A stretch of DNA of 64,000 nt from Cryobacterium sp. (GTDB taxonomy: Bacteria; Actinomycetota; Actinomycetes; Actinomycetales; Microbacteriaceae), in NCBI RefSeq assembly GCF_026786305.1, contig NZ_JAJAYI010000067.1, positions 1 to 64,000 of the forward strand, given 5' to 3'. A program made the position numbers and the translations under genes. The notes under the pieces are model-generated. The model was given only the letters and a program-made list of their open reading frames with translations. It searched no databases and was not told the origin of the DNA. Positions within the stretch are counted from its first letter, which is position 1; each line of letters begins with the position of its first letter. Of this stretch, positions 18,283 to 27,373 are shown one piece after another.

Positions 18283-19650
18283 ATGTCGACCAGGGTGAAA
18301 ACGAATACACCGGATGCCGCGGCGTCCGCTGCACGAAACGCAGGCCTTCCCGAGGCGAGCGTCGCCGTCGCCTTTTCTGGTGCTGGCGCTGATGACACTG
18401 CCAAGCGGCGGGAAAAGAAGTCGAGCGACCTGCGTTCCCGGCCGGCAATACTGACCGTGCCGATCGTGCTCGTCAGCACGATCGCAATCAGCCTCAACCT
18501 CGCCGCGCCTGCCCAGGCTCAGGCCCTGGCGAAGAAGCCGCTCGAGTCCAAGCTCGCCGAGACCACTCCCGTGCTCGCCGTAGCAGCGGTCGCCCAGGCC
18601 GTGCAGATCGCGCCCGCCCTGTACCCGGTCGTGGACGGCGACACCGTGAGCGGCATCGCCGCGCGGTTCGGCCTGTCGACGGCGACCGTGCTGGCGCTGA
18701 ACGGTCTCGATCCCCGGGCCTTGATTTTTGCCGGCCAGGTTCTGACCCTGACCCAGGCGGGGGCGCCGACCGCTGCCCCAGCGGAAACCGCTAGCGCCGT
18801 ACCGAACAACTCCACCGTACCGAACAACTACACCGTGCAGAGCGGCGACACCATCAGCGCAATAGCCGCCGCCCACGGCCTGAAGGCCGCTGATGTTCTC
18901 GGAGCCAACGGCCTGACCGATAGCAGCGTCATTTATCCCGGTCACAGTGTGCTTCTCACCATAGCCCCCGCGATGGAGTCGGCCGCGTACATCGCACCCG
19001 TGACCAGTGGCGCTGCAGCAGCCACGTACACGATCGCCTCCGGCGAAACCATTGCCGCTGTGGCCAACGCGTCTGGGGTGAGCGTGCAGGCGGTGCTCGA
19101 CGCCAACGGCCTCGGCTGGTCGAGCATTATCTATCCCGGGCAGGTGCTGACCCTGCCGCTGACCGCGGCACCGACGTCCGTTTCAACCGCAACGGTGCCA
19201 GCCCCCGCACCGATCACGGTCGCAACGGCTGGTGTGGTCACCCCGATGTCGGAGGAAATGCGGCAGAACGCCCAAACGATCGTTTCGGTCGGGCGGGGCG
19301 TCGGAGTGAGCAATGCCGGTCTCGTCGTGGCACTGGCCGCAGCGGCCCAGGAATCGGGGCTGCGCAACGTGGACTACGGCGACCGGGATTCGCTCGGCCT
19401 GTTCCAGCAGCGCCCGAGCGCCGGCTGGGGTACCCCGGAGCAGGTGATGGACCCGGTGTGGGCCAGTCTCGCCTTCTTCGGCGGCACGAGCAACCCGAAC
19501 CCGAACGTGACCCGGGGGCTGCTCGACATCGCCGACTGGGAATCGATGACCGTGACCCAGGCGGCCCAAGCCGTGCAGATTTCGGCGTACCCCGACTACT
19601 ACGCGAAGTGGGAAACCTCGGCACTGGCCTGGGTCAGCCAGATCGGCTAG
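18283..19650 (+). CDS. Secreted LysM protein with lysozyme-like C-terminal domain
   Basis: Predicted exported wall-binding protein (455 aa). A long charged N-terminus (about 50 residues) precedes a hydrophobic segment ending in AAPAQAQA, probably a signal sequence. Three LysM repeats follow, at about residues 107-150 (YPVVDGDTVSGIAARFG), 183-225 (YTVQSGDTISAIAAAHG) and 246-290 (YTIASGETIAAVANASG). The C-terminal domain of about 130 residues contains AQESGLRNVDYGDRDSLGLFQ and GWGTPEQ, typical of actinobacterial lysozyme/transglycosylase-like domains. Likely to bind and possibly cleave peptidoglycan. ATG preceded by GGAG. It lies between the Rv2175c-like gene and the kinase. Confidence 0.85.
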   Translation: MSTRVKTNTPDAAASAARNAGLPEASVAVAFSGAGADDTAKRREKKSSDLRSRPAILTVPIVLVSTIAISLNLAAPAQAQALAKKPLESKLAETTPVLAVAAVAQAVQIAPALYPVVDGDTVSGIAARFGLSTATVLALNGLDPRALIFAGQVLTLTQAGAPTAAPAETASAVPNNSTVPNNYTVQSGDTISAIAAAHGLKAADVLGANGLTDSSVIYPGHSVLLTIAPAMESAAYIAPVTSGAAAATYTIASGETIAAVANASGVSVQAVLDANGLGWSSIIYPGQVLTLPLTAAPTSVSTATVPAPAPITVATAGVVTPMSEEMRQNAQTIVSVGRGVGVSNAGLVVALAAAAQESGLRNVDYGDRDSLGLFQQRPSAGWGTPEQVMDPVWASLAFFGGTSNPNPNVTRGLLDIADWESMTVTQAAQAVQISAYPDYYAKWETSALAWVSQIG

Positions 19651-19772
19651 CCCCCGTGCGGGCTCGAACCGGTGGCCGGGTCCCTGACCCCGACTACCGA
19701 CCTCTGACCCCTGACCCCTGACCGGGATCGTGCAGCCTGCGCGCCGCGCGCCGGTGCCGCCGTCGAATTCCG

Positions 19773-19778
19773 TAGAAT
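19773..19778 (+). promoter_or_regulatory. -10 element of a leaderless promoter for the PASTA kinase
   Basis: TAGAAT lies 6 nt before the GTG at 19785. The 6-nt spacer itself reads CAAGGA, so it could alternatively act as a very close ribosome site on a longer transcript. The upstream 134-bp gap also holds a short CCCCTGA-type tandem repeat (19703-19723). Confidence 0.5.
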
Positions 19779-19784
19779 CAAGGA

Positions 19785-21752
19785 GTGAGCGTTCCCTCGA
19801 CCGACCCGATGATCGGCCGTCTAATAGACGGCCGATATCAAGTGCGCTCGCGCATCGCGCGCGGCGGCATGGCCACCGTCTACCTCGCCACCGACTTGCG
19901 CCTGGAACGCCGCGTCGCAATCAAGATCATGCACGGCCATCTCGCCGACGATAGCGCGTTCAAGATCCGGTTCATTCAGGAGGCGCGATCGGCCGCCCGA
20001 CTGGCCCACCCCAACGTCGTGAACGTGTTCGACCAGGGCCAAGACGCCGATATGGCCTACCTCGTCATGGAATATCTGCCGGGCATCACCCTGCGTGACC
20101 TGCTCAAGGATTACGGCCGGCTCACCCCCGAGCAAACCCTCGACATTCTCGAAGCCGTGCTCAGCGGGCTCGCGGCTGCCCACAAGGCGGGCATCGTGCA
20201 CCGCGACGTCAAGCCGGAGAACGTGCTGCTCGCCGACGACGGACGCATCAAGATCAGCGACTTCGGCCTGGCCCGCGCGGTCAACAACAACACGGCGACG
20301 GGCCAGGCCCTCCTCGGCACCATCGCCTATCTCTCCCCCGAACTCGTCACCCGCGGCATCGCTGACGCGCGCAGCGACATCTATGCCCTCGGCATCATGA
20401 CCTTCGAAATGCTCACCGGCGAGCAGCCCTATGTGGGTGAAGCTCCCATGCAGATCGCCTACCAGCACGCCAACGACACGGTTCCGATGCCGAGCAGCAA
20501 GGTCGCCTCCGTTCCCCGCGAACTCGACGAACTTGTACTGTGGGCCACCGCACGCGACCCCGAAGACCGTCCCCGTGACGCCCGGGTCATGCTCGACCAA
20601 CTGCACGATGTGAGCGCGCTCGTGCGCGGCGGCACCCATGAACTGACCCTGCAGTCGACCATGGTGCTGCCCACCAGCCTGCGCACCGGCGTCAACGCGG
20701 TAGCGGATGCCGAAACCCAGGTTCTCCGTGCCAGGCTCGCTCCCACGAAACCTCCCGCCGCGCCCCTGCTGGGCATCCACCCGGTCGGCACCGGCCCGGT
20801 CGGCCCGCCCGACAGCGGCGACCTGCTGAGCAAAAAAGCCGACAAGCGCAAGCGCCGCGGCTTCTGGCTGTTCGCACTCGTGATTCTCATCACCGCGGCC
20901 CTTGGCGGAACCGGCTGGTACTTCGGATCCGGCCCAGGGTCCGACGTGGTGGTGCCCGACTTCGCATCGGCTTCCCCGCAGGCAGCCTCGTCCCAGCTGA
21001 CCGAGCTCGGTCTGAAACCCGAGCTGGGCGGCGCCTTCAGCGCCACGATCGCCGAGGGTCTCGTCATCGGCACCGATCCCGATACCGGCAGCCGCGTACC
21101 GCAGGACAGCACGGTCACAGTCATCGTCTCCCAGGGGTTGCAGCCCATCACACTCCCCGCCCTGGCCGGGTCAACGCAGGCGCAGGCATCCGCTGTCATC
21201 ACCGAATTGAAAGCCGTGGTCGGCAGCATCGACCCGGTCTTCAACGGTGACGTGCCCGAGGGCTCCGTCATCTCCGCGAGCAAAGAAACCGACGGTGCCG
21301 ATGTCTCGGCCGGGGGCGAATACTTCGAAGGTCTGACCGTCAACCTCGTCGTGTCACTCGGGGCCATTCCCAACGTCGACGGCAAGTCCGTGGCCGAAGC
21401 CACCGACATTCTGGCCGGTAAGAACCTGCTCGTGGTGTCGGGCGAGCAGACCTATAGCGACACCGTTTCCGAGGGCAACGTCATCACCGCCCGGGTACCC
21501 GACGGCACCATTCGAGGGGGTGCCACCCTCACCCTGGTCATTTCCCGAGGCCCCGAGCCTGTCATAGTGCCTGATGTCATCGGCAAGTCGTGGGGCGACG
21601 CCAAAGCGATTCTCGAAGCCGCCGATCTGAAGCTGGAATACAACATTTTCGCCGATGCCGCACCCGGCTTGTTCACCGTGACCAAGGTCACTCCGGGGCC
21701 CGGACAATCAGTTCCCAGGGGTTCCACCGTCAAAATCAACTTCTCGGCCTAG
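19785..21752 (+). CDS. pknL: PASTA-domain serine/threonine protein kinase (PknL-type)
   Basis: Membrane receptor kinase. The 655-aa protein has an N-terminal Hanks-type kinase domain with glycine loop ARGGMATVY, catalytic lysine K47 (AIKIM), HRDVKPEN and DFGLAR. A juxtamembrane linker and one membrane span (FWLFALVILITAALGGTGWYF) follow, then about four extracellular PASTA repeats (for example VVVPDFASASPQAASSQL, VIVPDVIGKSWGDAKAIL). PASTA domains bind muropeptides or lipid II, so the kinase probably couples wall status to phosphorylation. Mycobacterial PknL lacks PASTA repeats, whereas corynebacterial PknL has them. Position next to idsA, the Rv2175c-like gene and aroG supports PknL rather than PknB. 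Confidence 0.9.
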   Translation: MSVPSTDPMIGRLIDGRYQVRSRIARGGMATVYLATDLRLERRVAIKIMHGHLADDSAFKIRFIQEARSAARLAHPNVVNVFDQGQDADMAYLVMEYLPGITLRDLLKDYGRLTPEQTLDILEAVLSGLAAAHKAGIVHRDVKPENVLLADDGRIKISDFGLARAVNNNTATGQALLGTIAYLSPELVTRGIADARSDIYALGIMTFEMLTGEQPYVGEAPMQIAYQHANDTVPMPSSKVASVPRELDELVLWATARDPEDRPRDARVMLDQLHDVSALVRGGTHELTLQSTMVLPTSLRTGVNAVADAETQVLRARLAPTKPPAAPLLGIHPVGTGPVGPPDSGDLLSKKADKRKRRGFWLFALVILITAALGGTGWYFGSGPGSDVVVPDFASASPQAASSQLTELGLKPELGGAFSATIAEGLVIGTDPDTGSRVPQDSTVTVIVSQGLQPITLPALAGSTQAQASAVITELKAVVGSIDPVFNGDVPEGSVISASKETDGADVSAGGEYFEGLTVNLVVSLGAIPNVDGKSVAEATDILAGKNLLVVSGEQTYSDTVSEGNVITARVPDGTIRGGATLTLVISRGPEPVIVPDVIGKSWGDAKAILEAADLKLEYNIFADAAPGLFTVTKVTPGPGQSVPRGSTVKINFSA

Positions 21753-21892
21753 CCTCGCGGGCCAGAAGCGGAAGGCGGGACGTCACCGAAGGAGTGCGGC
21801 CAAATACGTGGAGCGTAGGCACCCACGCTTCTGCGATAAGTCCAGCCTCAGACGTGGAGCACGCACTCTCCAGGTGACCACCAACGTCGCGA

Positions 21893-22018
21893 TGCGCGGG
21901 AGCTGCGCCACTGCGCGGGAGGCGCAACTCGCGCGCACCTGCGTAGCTCCCGCGCGTCGTGTTGCGCGGGACTTCTGGCCAAGCAACAACTCCCGCGCAC
22001 TGGCGTAGCTCCCGCGCA
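21893..22018. repeat. Nested inverted repeats between pknL and aroG
   Basis: Two 29-bp arms (21893-21921 and 21990-22018) are inverted copies with only two mismatches. Each arm contains two GCGCGGGAG words. Inside lie a further inverted copy of the GCGCGGGAGCT[A/G]CGC unit (21936-21955) and a smaller CCCGCGC/GCGCGGG hairpin. It lies in the 352-bp gap between convergent genes and is not followed by a T-run. The arrangement looks like a REP/BIME-type element or a degenerate bidirectional terminator. The rest of the gap (21753-21892) shows nothing I recognise. Confidence 0.7.
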
Positions 22019-22052
22019 GCGTTTTCGGGCCCACGTTCCGGGCCCGGGCCCC

Positions 22053-22102
22053 GTGCGGAATGCGTGGGGAATGCGTACGGAATGCGTGCGGAATGCGTGG
22101 GG
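22053..22102. repeat. 11-bp tandem repeat (about 4.5 copies)
   Basis: Units GTGCGGAATGC, GTGGGGAATGC, GTACGGAATGC and GTGCGGAATGC follow one another without gaps, then a partial GTGGGG. The array ends 2 nt from the aroG stop codon. The 11-bp period is non-coding, and no function is apparent. Confidence 0.85.
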
Positions 22103-22104
22103 CT

Positions 22105-23475
22105 CTAGCGGACCGCGAGCTCTTCAGCAACCAGGAAGGCCAGCTCAAGCGACTGCGTGTGGTTCAGGCGAGGATCGCAGAGCGACTCGTAGCGGGTCGC
22201 CAGGGCGGCCTCGTCAATGTGCTCCGACCCGCCGAGGCACTCGGTGACATCATCGCCGGTGAGCTCAACGTGAATTCCACCGGGGTGAGTCCCCGCGGCA
22301 CGGTGCGCATCGAAGAAACCCTTGACCTCGTCGACGACGTCATCGAAACGACGGGTCTTGTAGCCGGTCGGCGTGGTGACGCCGTTGCCGTGCATGGGGT
22401 CGGTGACCCACAGCGGCGTCGCTTCGCTCGTTTTGATGGCCTCAAGCAGCGGCGGCAAAGCATCCCGCACCTTGCCGGCACCCATACGGGTGATGAAGGT
22501 CAGACGGCCCGGTTCGCGGTTCGGGTCGAGCTTGTCGACGAGGCGCAGCATGTCGTCGGCCGAGGTGGTCGGGCCGAGCTTGACGCCGATCGGGTTGCGC
22601 ACTCGCGACAAGAAGTCCACGTGGGCGCCATCGAGGTCGCGGGTGCGTTCGCCGATCCAGATGAAGTGTGCCGAGGTGTTGTACGGCGTGCCGGTGCGCG
22701 AGTCGATGCGGGTCATCGGGCGCTCGTAGTCCATCAACAAGCCCTCGTGGCTGGTGTAGAACTCGGTGCGTCGCATGGCCTCGAAGTCAGCGCCGCACGC
22801 GATCATGAACTTGATCGCCCGGTCGATGTCCTTGGCCAGGCCTTCGTAGCGCTGATTGGCCGGGTTGGCGGCGAAGCCCTGATTCCAGCTGTGTACCTGG
22901 CGCAGGTCGGCGAAACCACCCTGCGTGAAGGCGCGAATGAGATTAAGCGTGGAGGCGGCGGTGTGGTACGCCTTGACCAGCCGATCCGGGTCGGCTTCGC
23001 GCGACTGGGGGGTGAACGGGTAACCGTTGACGATGTCGCCGCGGTACGCCGGCAGAGTCACGGCGCCGCGGGTCTCGAAGTCGCTTGAGCGCGGCTTGGC
23101 GAACTGGCCGGCCATGCGCCCCATCTTGATCACGGGCATCGACGCACCGTAGGTGAGCACGACGGCCATCTGCAGCACGGTCTTGACCCGGTTGCGAATC
23201 TGATCGGCCGTGGCACCGCTGAACGTCTCGGCGCAGTCGCCGCCCTGCAGCAGAAAACCCTGTCCGCCAGCGGCCTGGGCGAGCCGGTCGCGCAGAATGT
23301 CGACCTCACCGGCAAAGACGAGCGGCGGCTGGGTGGCCAGCTCAGCGGATGCCGCAGCCACCTTCCCAGCGTCGGGCCAGGTCGGCTGCTGCTTGATCGG
23401 CAGGGTGCGCCAGTGGTCGAGACCCGTGATGACAGAAGCTTCTGCGGCAACGATGGGTTCGGTGGGGTCTACCAC
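22105..23475 (-). CDS. aroG: Class II 3-deoxy-7-phosphoheptulonate synthase (DAHP synthase)
   Basis: First enzyme of the shikimate pathway, condensing phosphoenolpyruvate and erythrose 4-phosphate. It is of the plant-like class II found in actinobacteria. The GTG at 23475 (MVDPTEPIV..., 456 aa) has an AGGA ribosome site 8 nt upstream and gives the usual family length; an open frame extends upstream without family similarity. Conserved segments include GFLLQGGDCAETF, RMAGQFAKPRS, FITRMGAGKVRDALP and WVTDPMHGNG. Convergent with pknL, as in the mycobacterial Rv2175c-Rv2178c neighbourhood. Confidence 0.95.
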   Translation of the reverse strand: MVDPTEPIVAAEASVITGLDHWRTLPIKQQPTWPDAGKVAAASAELATQPPLVFAGEVDILRDRLAQAAGGQGFLLQGGDCAETFSGATADQIRNRVKTVLQMAVVLTYGASMPVIKMGRMAGQFAKPRSSDFETRGAVTLPAYRGDIVNGYPFTPQSREADPDRLVKAYHTAASTLNLIRAFTQGGFADLRQVHSWNQGFAANPANQRYEGLAKDIDRAIKFMIACGADFEAMRRTEFYTSHEGLLMDYERPMTRIDSRTGTPYNTSAHFIWIGERTRDLDGAHVDFLSRVRNPIGVKLGPTTSADDMLRLVDKLDPNREPGRLTFITRMGAGKVRDALPPLLEAIKTSEATPLWVTDPMHGNGVTTPTGYKTRRFDDVVDEVKGFFDAHRAAGTHPGGIHVELTGDDVTECLGGSEHIDEAALATRYESLCDPRLNHTQSLELAFLVAEELAVR

Positions 23476-23574
23476 GGGATGGTTCCTGTTTTCTATACTG
23501 AACCGGCAACTCGTACCGACCCGAAATGGATGAGGTGCTGCAACGCTCAACGCGCAGACAGCACTTCCGCCAGC

Positions 23575-24264
23575 CTATCGCGAAAGGCTGGCCCGCTTTT
23601 CTTTGACCGACGAGGCGTAGACGTCGACGTAGTCCTGCGTGCTGAGTCGCTGCAGCTCGTACATGAGCTCGTCGGTGACGCTGCGCAGCACGAACCGGTC
23701 GCCCTCCATGCCCTCAAACCGGGTGAAGTCAAGCGGTTTGCCAATGACGATACCGATGCGACGCACCTGCGGAATCCGCGTTCCGGTCGGCATGGCCTTC
23801 TCGGTATCGATCATAGCCACCGGAATGACCGTCACGCCCGATTCCAGCACCATCCGCGCGACGCCGGTTCGACCTCGATACAGGCGGGCGTCGGGGCTGC
23901 GGGTGCCCTCGGGATAGATTCCGAGAATGCGGCCTTCGCCGAGAACCCGCAGGCCCGTGTTGAGCGAATCCTCCGAGGCCTTGCCGCCCGACCGGTCGAT
24001 GGGAAGCTGTCCGGCCGCGGTGAGAAACTGCCGCGTCGCCCAGCCCTTGAGCCCCGTGCCGGTGAAATAGTCGCTCTTGGCCAGAAAAGCCACGCGGCGC
24101 GGCACGACGAGCGGCAGAAAAACCGAGTCGATGAATGACAGGTGGTTGCTGGCCAGAATGACCGGACCGGTCTTCGGAATGTTCTCCAGGCCGATGATCC
24201 ACGGTCGAAACAGCGAGAGCAACAGCGGGCCAATGACGACGTTCTTCATGATCCAGTAGAACAT
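23575..24264 (-). CDS. 1-acyl-sn-glycerol-3-phosphate acyltransferase (PlsC family)
   Basis: Membrane-associated acyltransferase expected to convert lysophosphatidic to phosphatidic acid in phospholipid synthesis. The 229-aa product has the catalytic motif NHLSFID (NHx4D) and the substrate motif YPEGTRSP, with an N-terminal hydrophobic segment. ATG at 24264 is chosen because AAGGGAG lies 5 nt upstream; a GTG two codons earlier would sit inside that site. It corresponds by synteny to Rv2182c, but the exact acyl acceptor is inferred. Confidence 0.88.
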   Translation of the reverse strand: MFYWIMKNVVIGPLLLSLFRPWIIGLENIPKTGPVILASNHLSFIDSVFLPLVVPRRVAFLAKSDYFTGTGLKGWATRQFLTAAGQLPIDRSGGKASEDSLNTGLRVLGEGRILGIYPEGTRSPDARLYRGRTGVARMVLESGVTVIPVAMIDTEKAMPTGTRIPQVRRIGIVIGKPLDFTRFEGMEGDRFVLRSVTDELMYELQRLSTQDYVDVYASSVKEKRASLSR

Positions 24265-24353
24265 TCGCACTCCCTTATCCGACGAGGAAAGCTTAGTCCG
24301 CCTGCCGCATCCAAGCGGATGCCACCGCGCGCGACACGTGAATACCGCTCCGG

Positions 24354-25298
24354 TCAGCGCACCGCGTGCAGCCGGGCGAGGTCGGCCGCACCGACGACAC
24401 CAGCATCATTGACGAGCTGGGCGGTGGCAAACTCTGCTTCCGGATGGTATCCGCGGGCTGGCAGGTAATCGAGGTAGGCAGCGCGAACCGGCTCGAGCAG
24501 CAGGTCGCCGGCGGCTGCCACTCCCCCGCCGAACACGAACACCTGGGGGTCGAGCACGGCGCCGAGGCTCGCGCAGGCCTGTCCGAGGGCGCCGCCGAGC
24601 TGGCGGAGGGCTGCGAGGGCGCCGCCGTCACCGTTCCGAATCAGCCGTCCGACCTCGTTGCCGGTGAGTTTGCCGCGCCGGTCGCGGGCGCCGGCCAGGC
24701 CGAGGCCGATGCCGCCGGCATCCGCAAATTCGTTGGCGATGCGCAGCAAAGCCCGACCAGAGCCGTATTGTTCCAGGCAGCCATGCGCGCCGCAGCCGCA
24801 CGGCAGCCCGTCGGGAACAACGCGCAGGTGGCCGAGTTCGGCGCCCGCGCCGAAACCGCCGCGGAACAGGGCGTTGTTGGTGACGATTGCCCCGCCGACG
24901 CCGGTGCCGATGGTCAGGGTGACCATGTCGGTGTACGGGCGGCCGGCGCCGAAGCGGAATTCGGCCCAGCCGGCGGCGTTGGCATCGTTTTCGATGATGA
25001 TGGGCAGGTCGATCCGTGCCTCGAGCTTGTCGCGGAACGGCTCATTGCGCCAACTGATATTCGGGGCGTAGTAGACCGTTGACTGGGCGGAGTCGATGAA
25101 TCCGGCAGCGGCGACCCCCGCCGCGACGACCTCCTCGCCCTCGGACAGCGCCAGGATCATCGCGACCACCGTGTCTTCGATCTCGCCCGGGTTACCCGGC
25201 GTGGTCGGCTGCCGGTCAGAGCGGATGATGGCGCCCGCCTCGTCGACGAGCGCTCCGGCGATCTTGGTGCCCCCGATATCGATACCTATGGCGTGCAC
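24354..25298 (-). CDS. ROK-family glucokinase
   Basis: Cytoplasmic sugar kinase phosphorylating glucose with ATP (polyphosphate use is also known in the family). The 314-aa protein starts at GTG 25298 (VHAIGIDIGGTKIAGAL, the phosphate-binding motif) with GAAAGG upstream. It has the sugar-binding ENDANAAGWAEF, a zinc motif region GHLRVVPDGLPCGCGAHGCLEQYGSG with three or more cysteines and a histidine, and ATP-binding GGGVAAAGD. There is no N-terminal helix-turn-helix, so it is a kinase rather than a ROK repressor. Divergent from the acyl-CoA ligase. Confidence 0.9.
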   Translation of the reverse strand: MHAIGIDIGGTKIAGALVDEAGAIIRSDRQPTTPGNPGEIEDTVVAMILALSEGEEVVAAGVAAAGFIDSAQSTVYYAPNISWRNEPFRDKLEARIDLPIIIENDANAAGWAEFRFGAGRPYTDMVTLTIGTGVGGAIVTNNALFRGGFGAGAELGHLRVVPDGLPCGCGAHGCLEQYGSGRALLRIANEFADAGGIGLGLAGARDRRGKLTGNEVGRLIRNGDGGALAALRQLGGALGQACASLGAVLDPQVFVFGGGVAAAGDLLLEPVRAAYLDYLPARGYHPEAEFATAQLVNDAGVVGAADLARLHAVR

Positions 25299-25470
25299 GG
25301 GGCACCTTTCGTTCGGGGTGATCGGGAAGTGGAGTGGCGGCACCGGTGACGGCGCCTGACACCATCTAGAGTGTAGTAAACCAGTTTGCCGCTGCACGAA
25401 ACACCCGCTCACTCCAGAAATTTGGTTGCAGGAGCAGTTGGTACGTTCAGCCGGTACCAAAGGAGTTGCC

Positions 25471-27303
25471 GTGAAACAATTTGATATGCCCGCCGTCGTT
25501 GCCGCCGACCCGGGCGCCAACATCACCGACCTCCTCCGGGACCGTCTCGCCGCGACTCCAGAGCTCGTTCTGTTTTCGTTGCCCCGGGGCGGCCACTGGC
25601 TCCCCGTCACCACCCGGGAGTTCCACGCGCAGGTGGTGGCGCTGGCCAAGGGCCTCGCCGCCGCGGGCATCGAGCCCGGCGACAAGATCGGGCTCATCTG
25701 CAAGACCCGCTATGAGTGGACACTGATTGACTTCGCGGTCTGGTTCGCCGGAGCAGTTCTGGTGCCCGTCTACGAGACCAGCTCCCCCAGCCAGGTGCAG
25801 TGGAACCTCAGCGACTCGGGTGCCATGGCGGTCATCGTCGAAACCGCCGACCATTTCGCCCGGTTCGACGAGGTGCACCCGGAACTGAGCGAGATCCGTT
25901 CGGTCTGGCAGATCGATCTGGGCGACCTCGACAAGCTCGTCGCCGGGGGCGTCGACGTGACGGATGCTGAGATCGAACGCCGCCGCAACCTGGCCGTGGG
26001 CGACGACATGGCCACCCTCATCTACACCTCCGGCTCGACCGGAAAACCCAAGGGCTGTGTGCTCACCCACGCGAACTTCCTGGAAACCAGCCGAAATGCC
26101 GCCGTCGCGCTCAAGGAAGTACTGGTTCACCCCGAGGGCGCCTCGACCCTGCTATTCATCACGACGGCCCACGTCTTTGCTCGTTTCATCTCGGTTCTGT
26201 GCGTGCACGCCGGCGTGCGCGTCGGACACCAGGCCGACACCAAGACCCTCCTGGCCGCGCTCGGCAGCTTTCAGCCGACCTTTCTGCTCGCGGTGCCGCG
26301 GGTGTTCGAAAAGGTGTACAACTCGGCGCAGCAGAAGGCGGTCGCCGGCGGCAAGGGCAAAATCTTTGACGCCGCCGCCCACGTGGCCGTGGAGCACTCC
26401 AAGCTCGTGCAGGCCGGAACGTCGATTCCGCTCGGTATGAAGATCAAATTCGCCCTGTTCGACAAGCTGGTCTACAGCAAGCTGCGAGCCGCCATGGGCG
26501 GCAAGGTCGTCTGGGCGGTTTCGGGTTCCGCGCCGCTCGGCGCCCACCTCGGTCACTTCTTCAAGAGCCTCGGCATTGTCATTCTCGAGGGCTACGGACT
26601 GACCGAAACGACCGCCCCCGCCACCGTGGGCCTGGCCACCCGGGCCAAAATCGGCACGGTCGGTCCGCCGCTACCCGGCGTCTCGGTGCGGGTCATGGAC
26701 GACGGCGAGATCGAGGTCAAGGGCGTCAACGTTTTCAAGGAGTATTGGAAGAACCCGCAGGCCAGTGCCGATACCTTTGACGACGGCTGGTTGAAGACGG
26801 GCGACATCGGCGACTTCGACGAGAACGGTTTTCTCACCATCACCGGGCGCAAGAAGGAAATCATCGTGACGGCCGGCGGCAAGAACGTGGCTCCGGCCGC
26901 GCTCGAAGACCCGATCCGCGCGAATCCGTTGATTGGCCAGGTCATCGTCGTCGGCGACCAGAAGCCCTTCATCGGCGCGCTCATCACGCTGGACCCCGAC
27001 ATGCTGCCGGTGTGGCTGAACAACAACCAGGAGGATGCCGGCATGTCGCTCGTGCAGGCATCCGTCAACAAGACCGTGCTCGCAGAGATCCAGCGCGCGG
27101 TCGACCACGCCAATGAGGGCGTGTCGCGGGCGGAGTCAATTCGCAAATTCACACTGCTGGCGGTCGAGCTCACCGAGGACAGCGGTCATTTGACGCCGAA
27201 GATGAGCATCAAACGCAACATCATTCTGCGGGACTTCGCGGACGAGATCGCGGCCATGTATTCGGACGCGCCGGTCACCGAGGGCATCTCGCTGCGCGAG
27301 TAA
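25471..27303 (+). CDS. Long-chain fatty-acid--CoA ligase (FadD15-like)
   Basis: ATP-dependent acyl-CoA synthetase activating fatty acids through an acyl-adenylate. The 610-aa protein has the AMP-binding P-loop YTSGSTGKPKGCVLTHAN, the motif EGYGLTETTAP, the GWLKTGDIG motif, and ITGRKKEIIVTAGGKNVAP at the domain hinge. The GTG at 25471 has an excellent AAAGGAG site 5 nt upstream. Synteny with aroG and the PlsC-like gene matches Rv2187 (fadD15) of mycobacteria. Chain-length preference is inferred from the family. Confidence 0.92.
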   Translation: MKQFDMPAVVAADPGANITDLLRDRLAATPELVLFSLPRGGHWLPVTTREFHAQVVALAKGLAAAGIEPGDKIGLICKTRYEWTLIDFAVWFAGAVLVPVYETSSPSQVQWNLSDSGAMAVIVETADHFARFDEVHPELSEIRSVWQIDLGDLDKLVAGGVDVTDAEIERRRNLAVGDDMATLIYTSGSTGKPKGCVLTHANFLETSRNAAVALKEVLVHPEGASTLLFITTAHVFARFISVLCVHAGVRVGHQADTKTLLAALGSFQPTFLLAVPRVFEKVYNSAQQKAVAGGKGKIFDAAAHVAVEHSKLVQAGTSIPLGMKIKFALFDKLVYSKLRAAMGGKVVWAVSGSAPLGAHLGHFFKSLGIVILEGYGLTETTAPATVGLATRAKIGTVGPPLPGVSVRVMDDGEIEVKGVNVFKEYWKNPQASADTFDDGWLKTGDIGDFDENGFLTITGRKKEIIVTAGGKNVAPAALEDPIRANPLIGQVIVVGDQKPFIGALITLDPDMLPVWLNNNQEDAGMSLVQASVNKTVLAEIQRAVDHANEGVSRAESIRKFTLLAVELTEDSGHLTPKMSIKRNIILRDFADEIAAMYSDAPVTEGISLRE

Positions 27304-27326
27304 TTCTTGCGTCGTCGAATGCGTAC

Positions 27327-27346
27327 GTCGAGCCTGTCGAGACCAC
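27327..27346. repeat. GTCGAGCC(T/C)GTCGA repeat unit, copy in the fadD/def gap
   Basis: GTCGAGCCTGTCGAGACCAC lies between the convergent 3' ends of the ligase and deformylase genes. The same word, with small changes and in both orientations, occurs three times at 55088-55160. Half-palindromic (TCGA...TCGA); likely a dispersed intergenic repeat of this genome. Confidence 0.65.
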
Positions 27347-27373
27347 GCCGGGGATTGGCTTCACCAACGTGAC

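Noticed and set aside
19703..19723. CCCCTGA tandem repeat before pknL
   Set aside because: Only about three short units in a non-coding gap; too little to assign meaning.
25299..25703. N-terminal extension of the ROK kinase
   Set aside because: The frame is open upstream, but the segment overlaps the divergent promoter and fadD start, and the phosphate-binding motif begins immediately after the GTG at 25298, which has a ribosome site.
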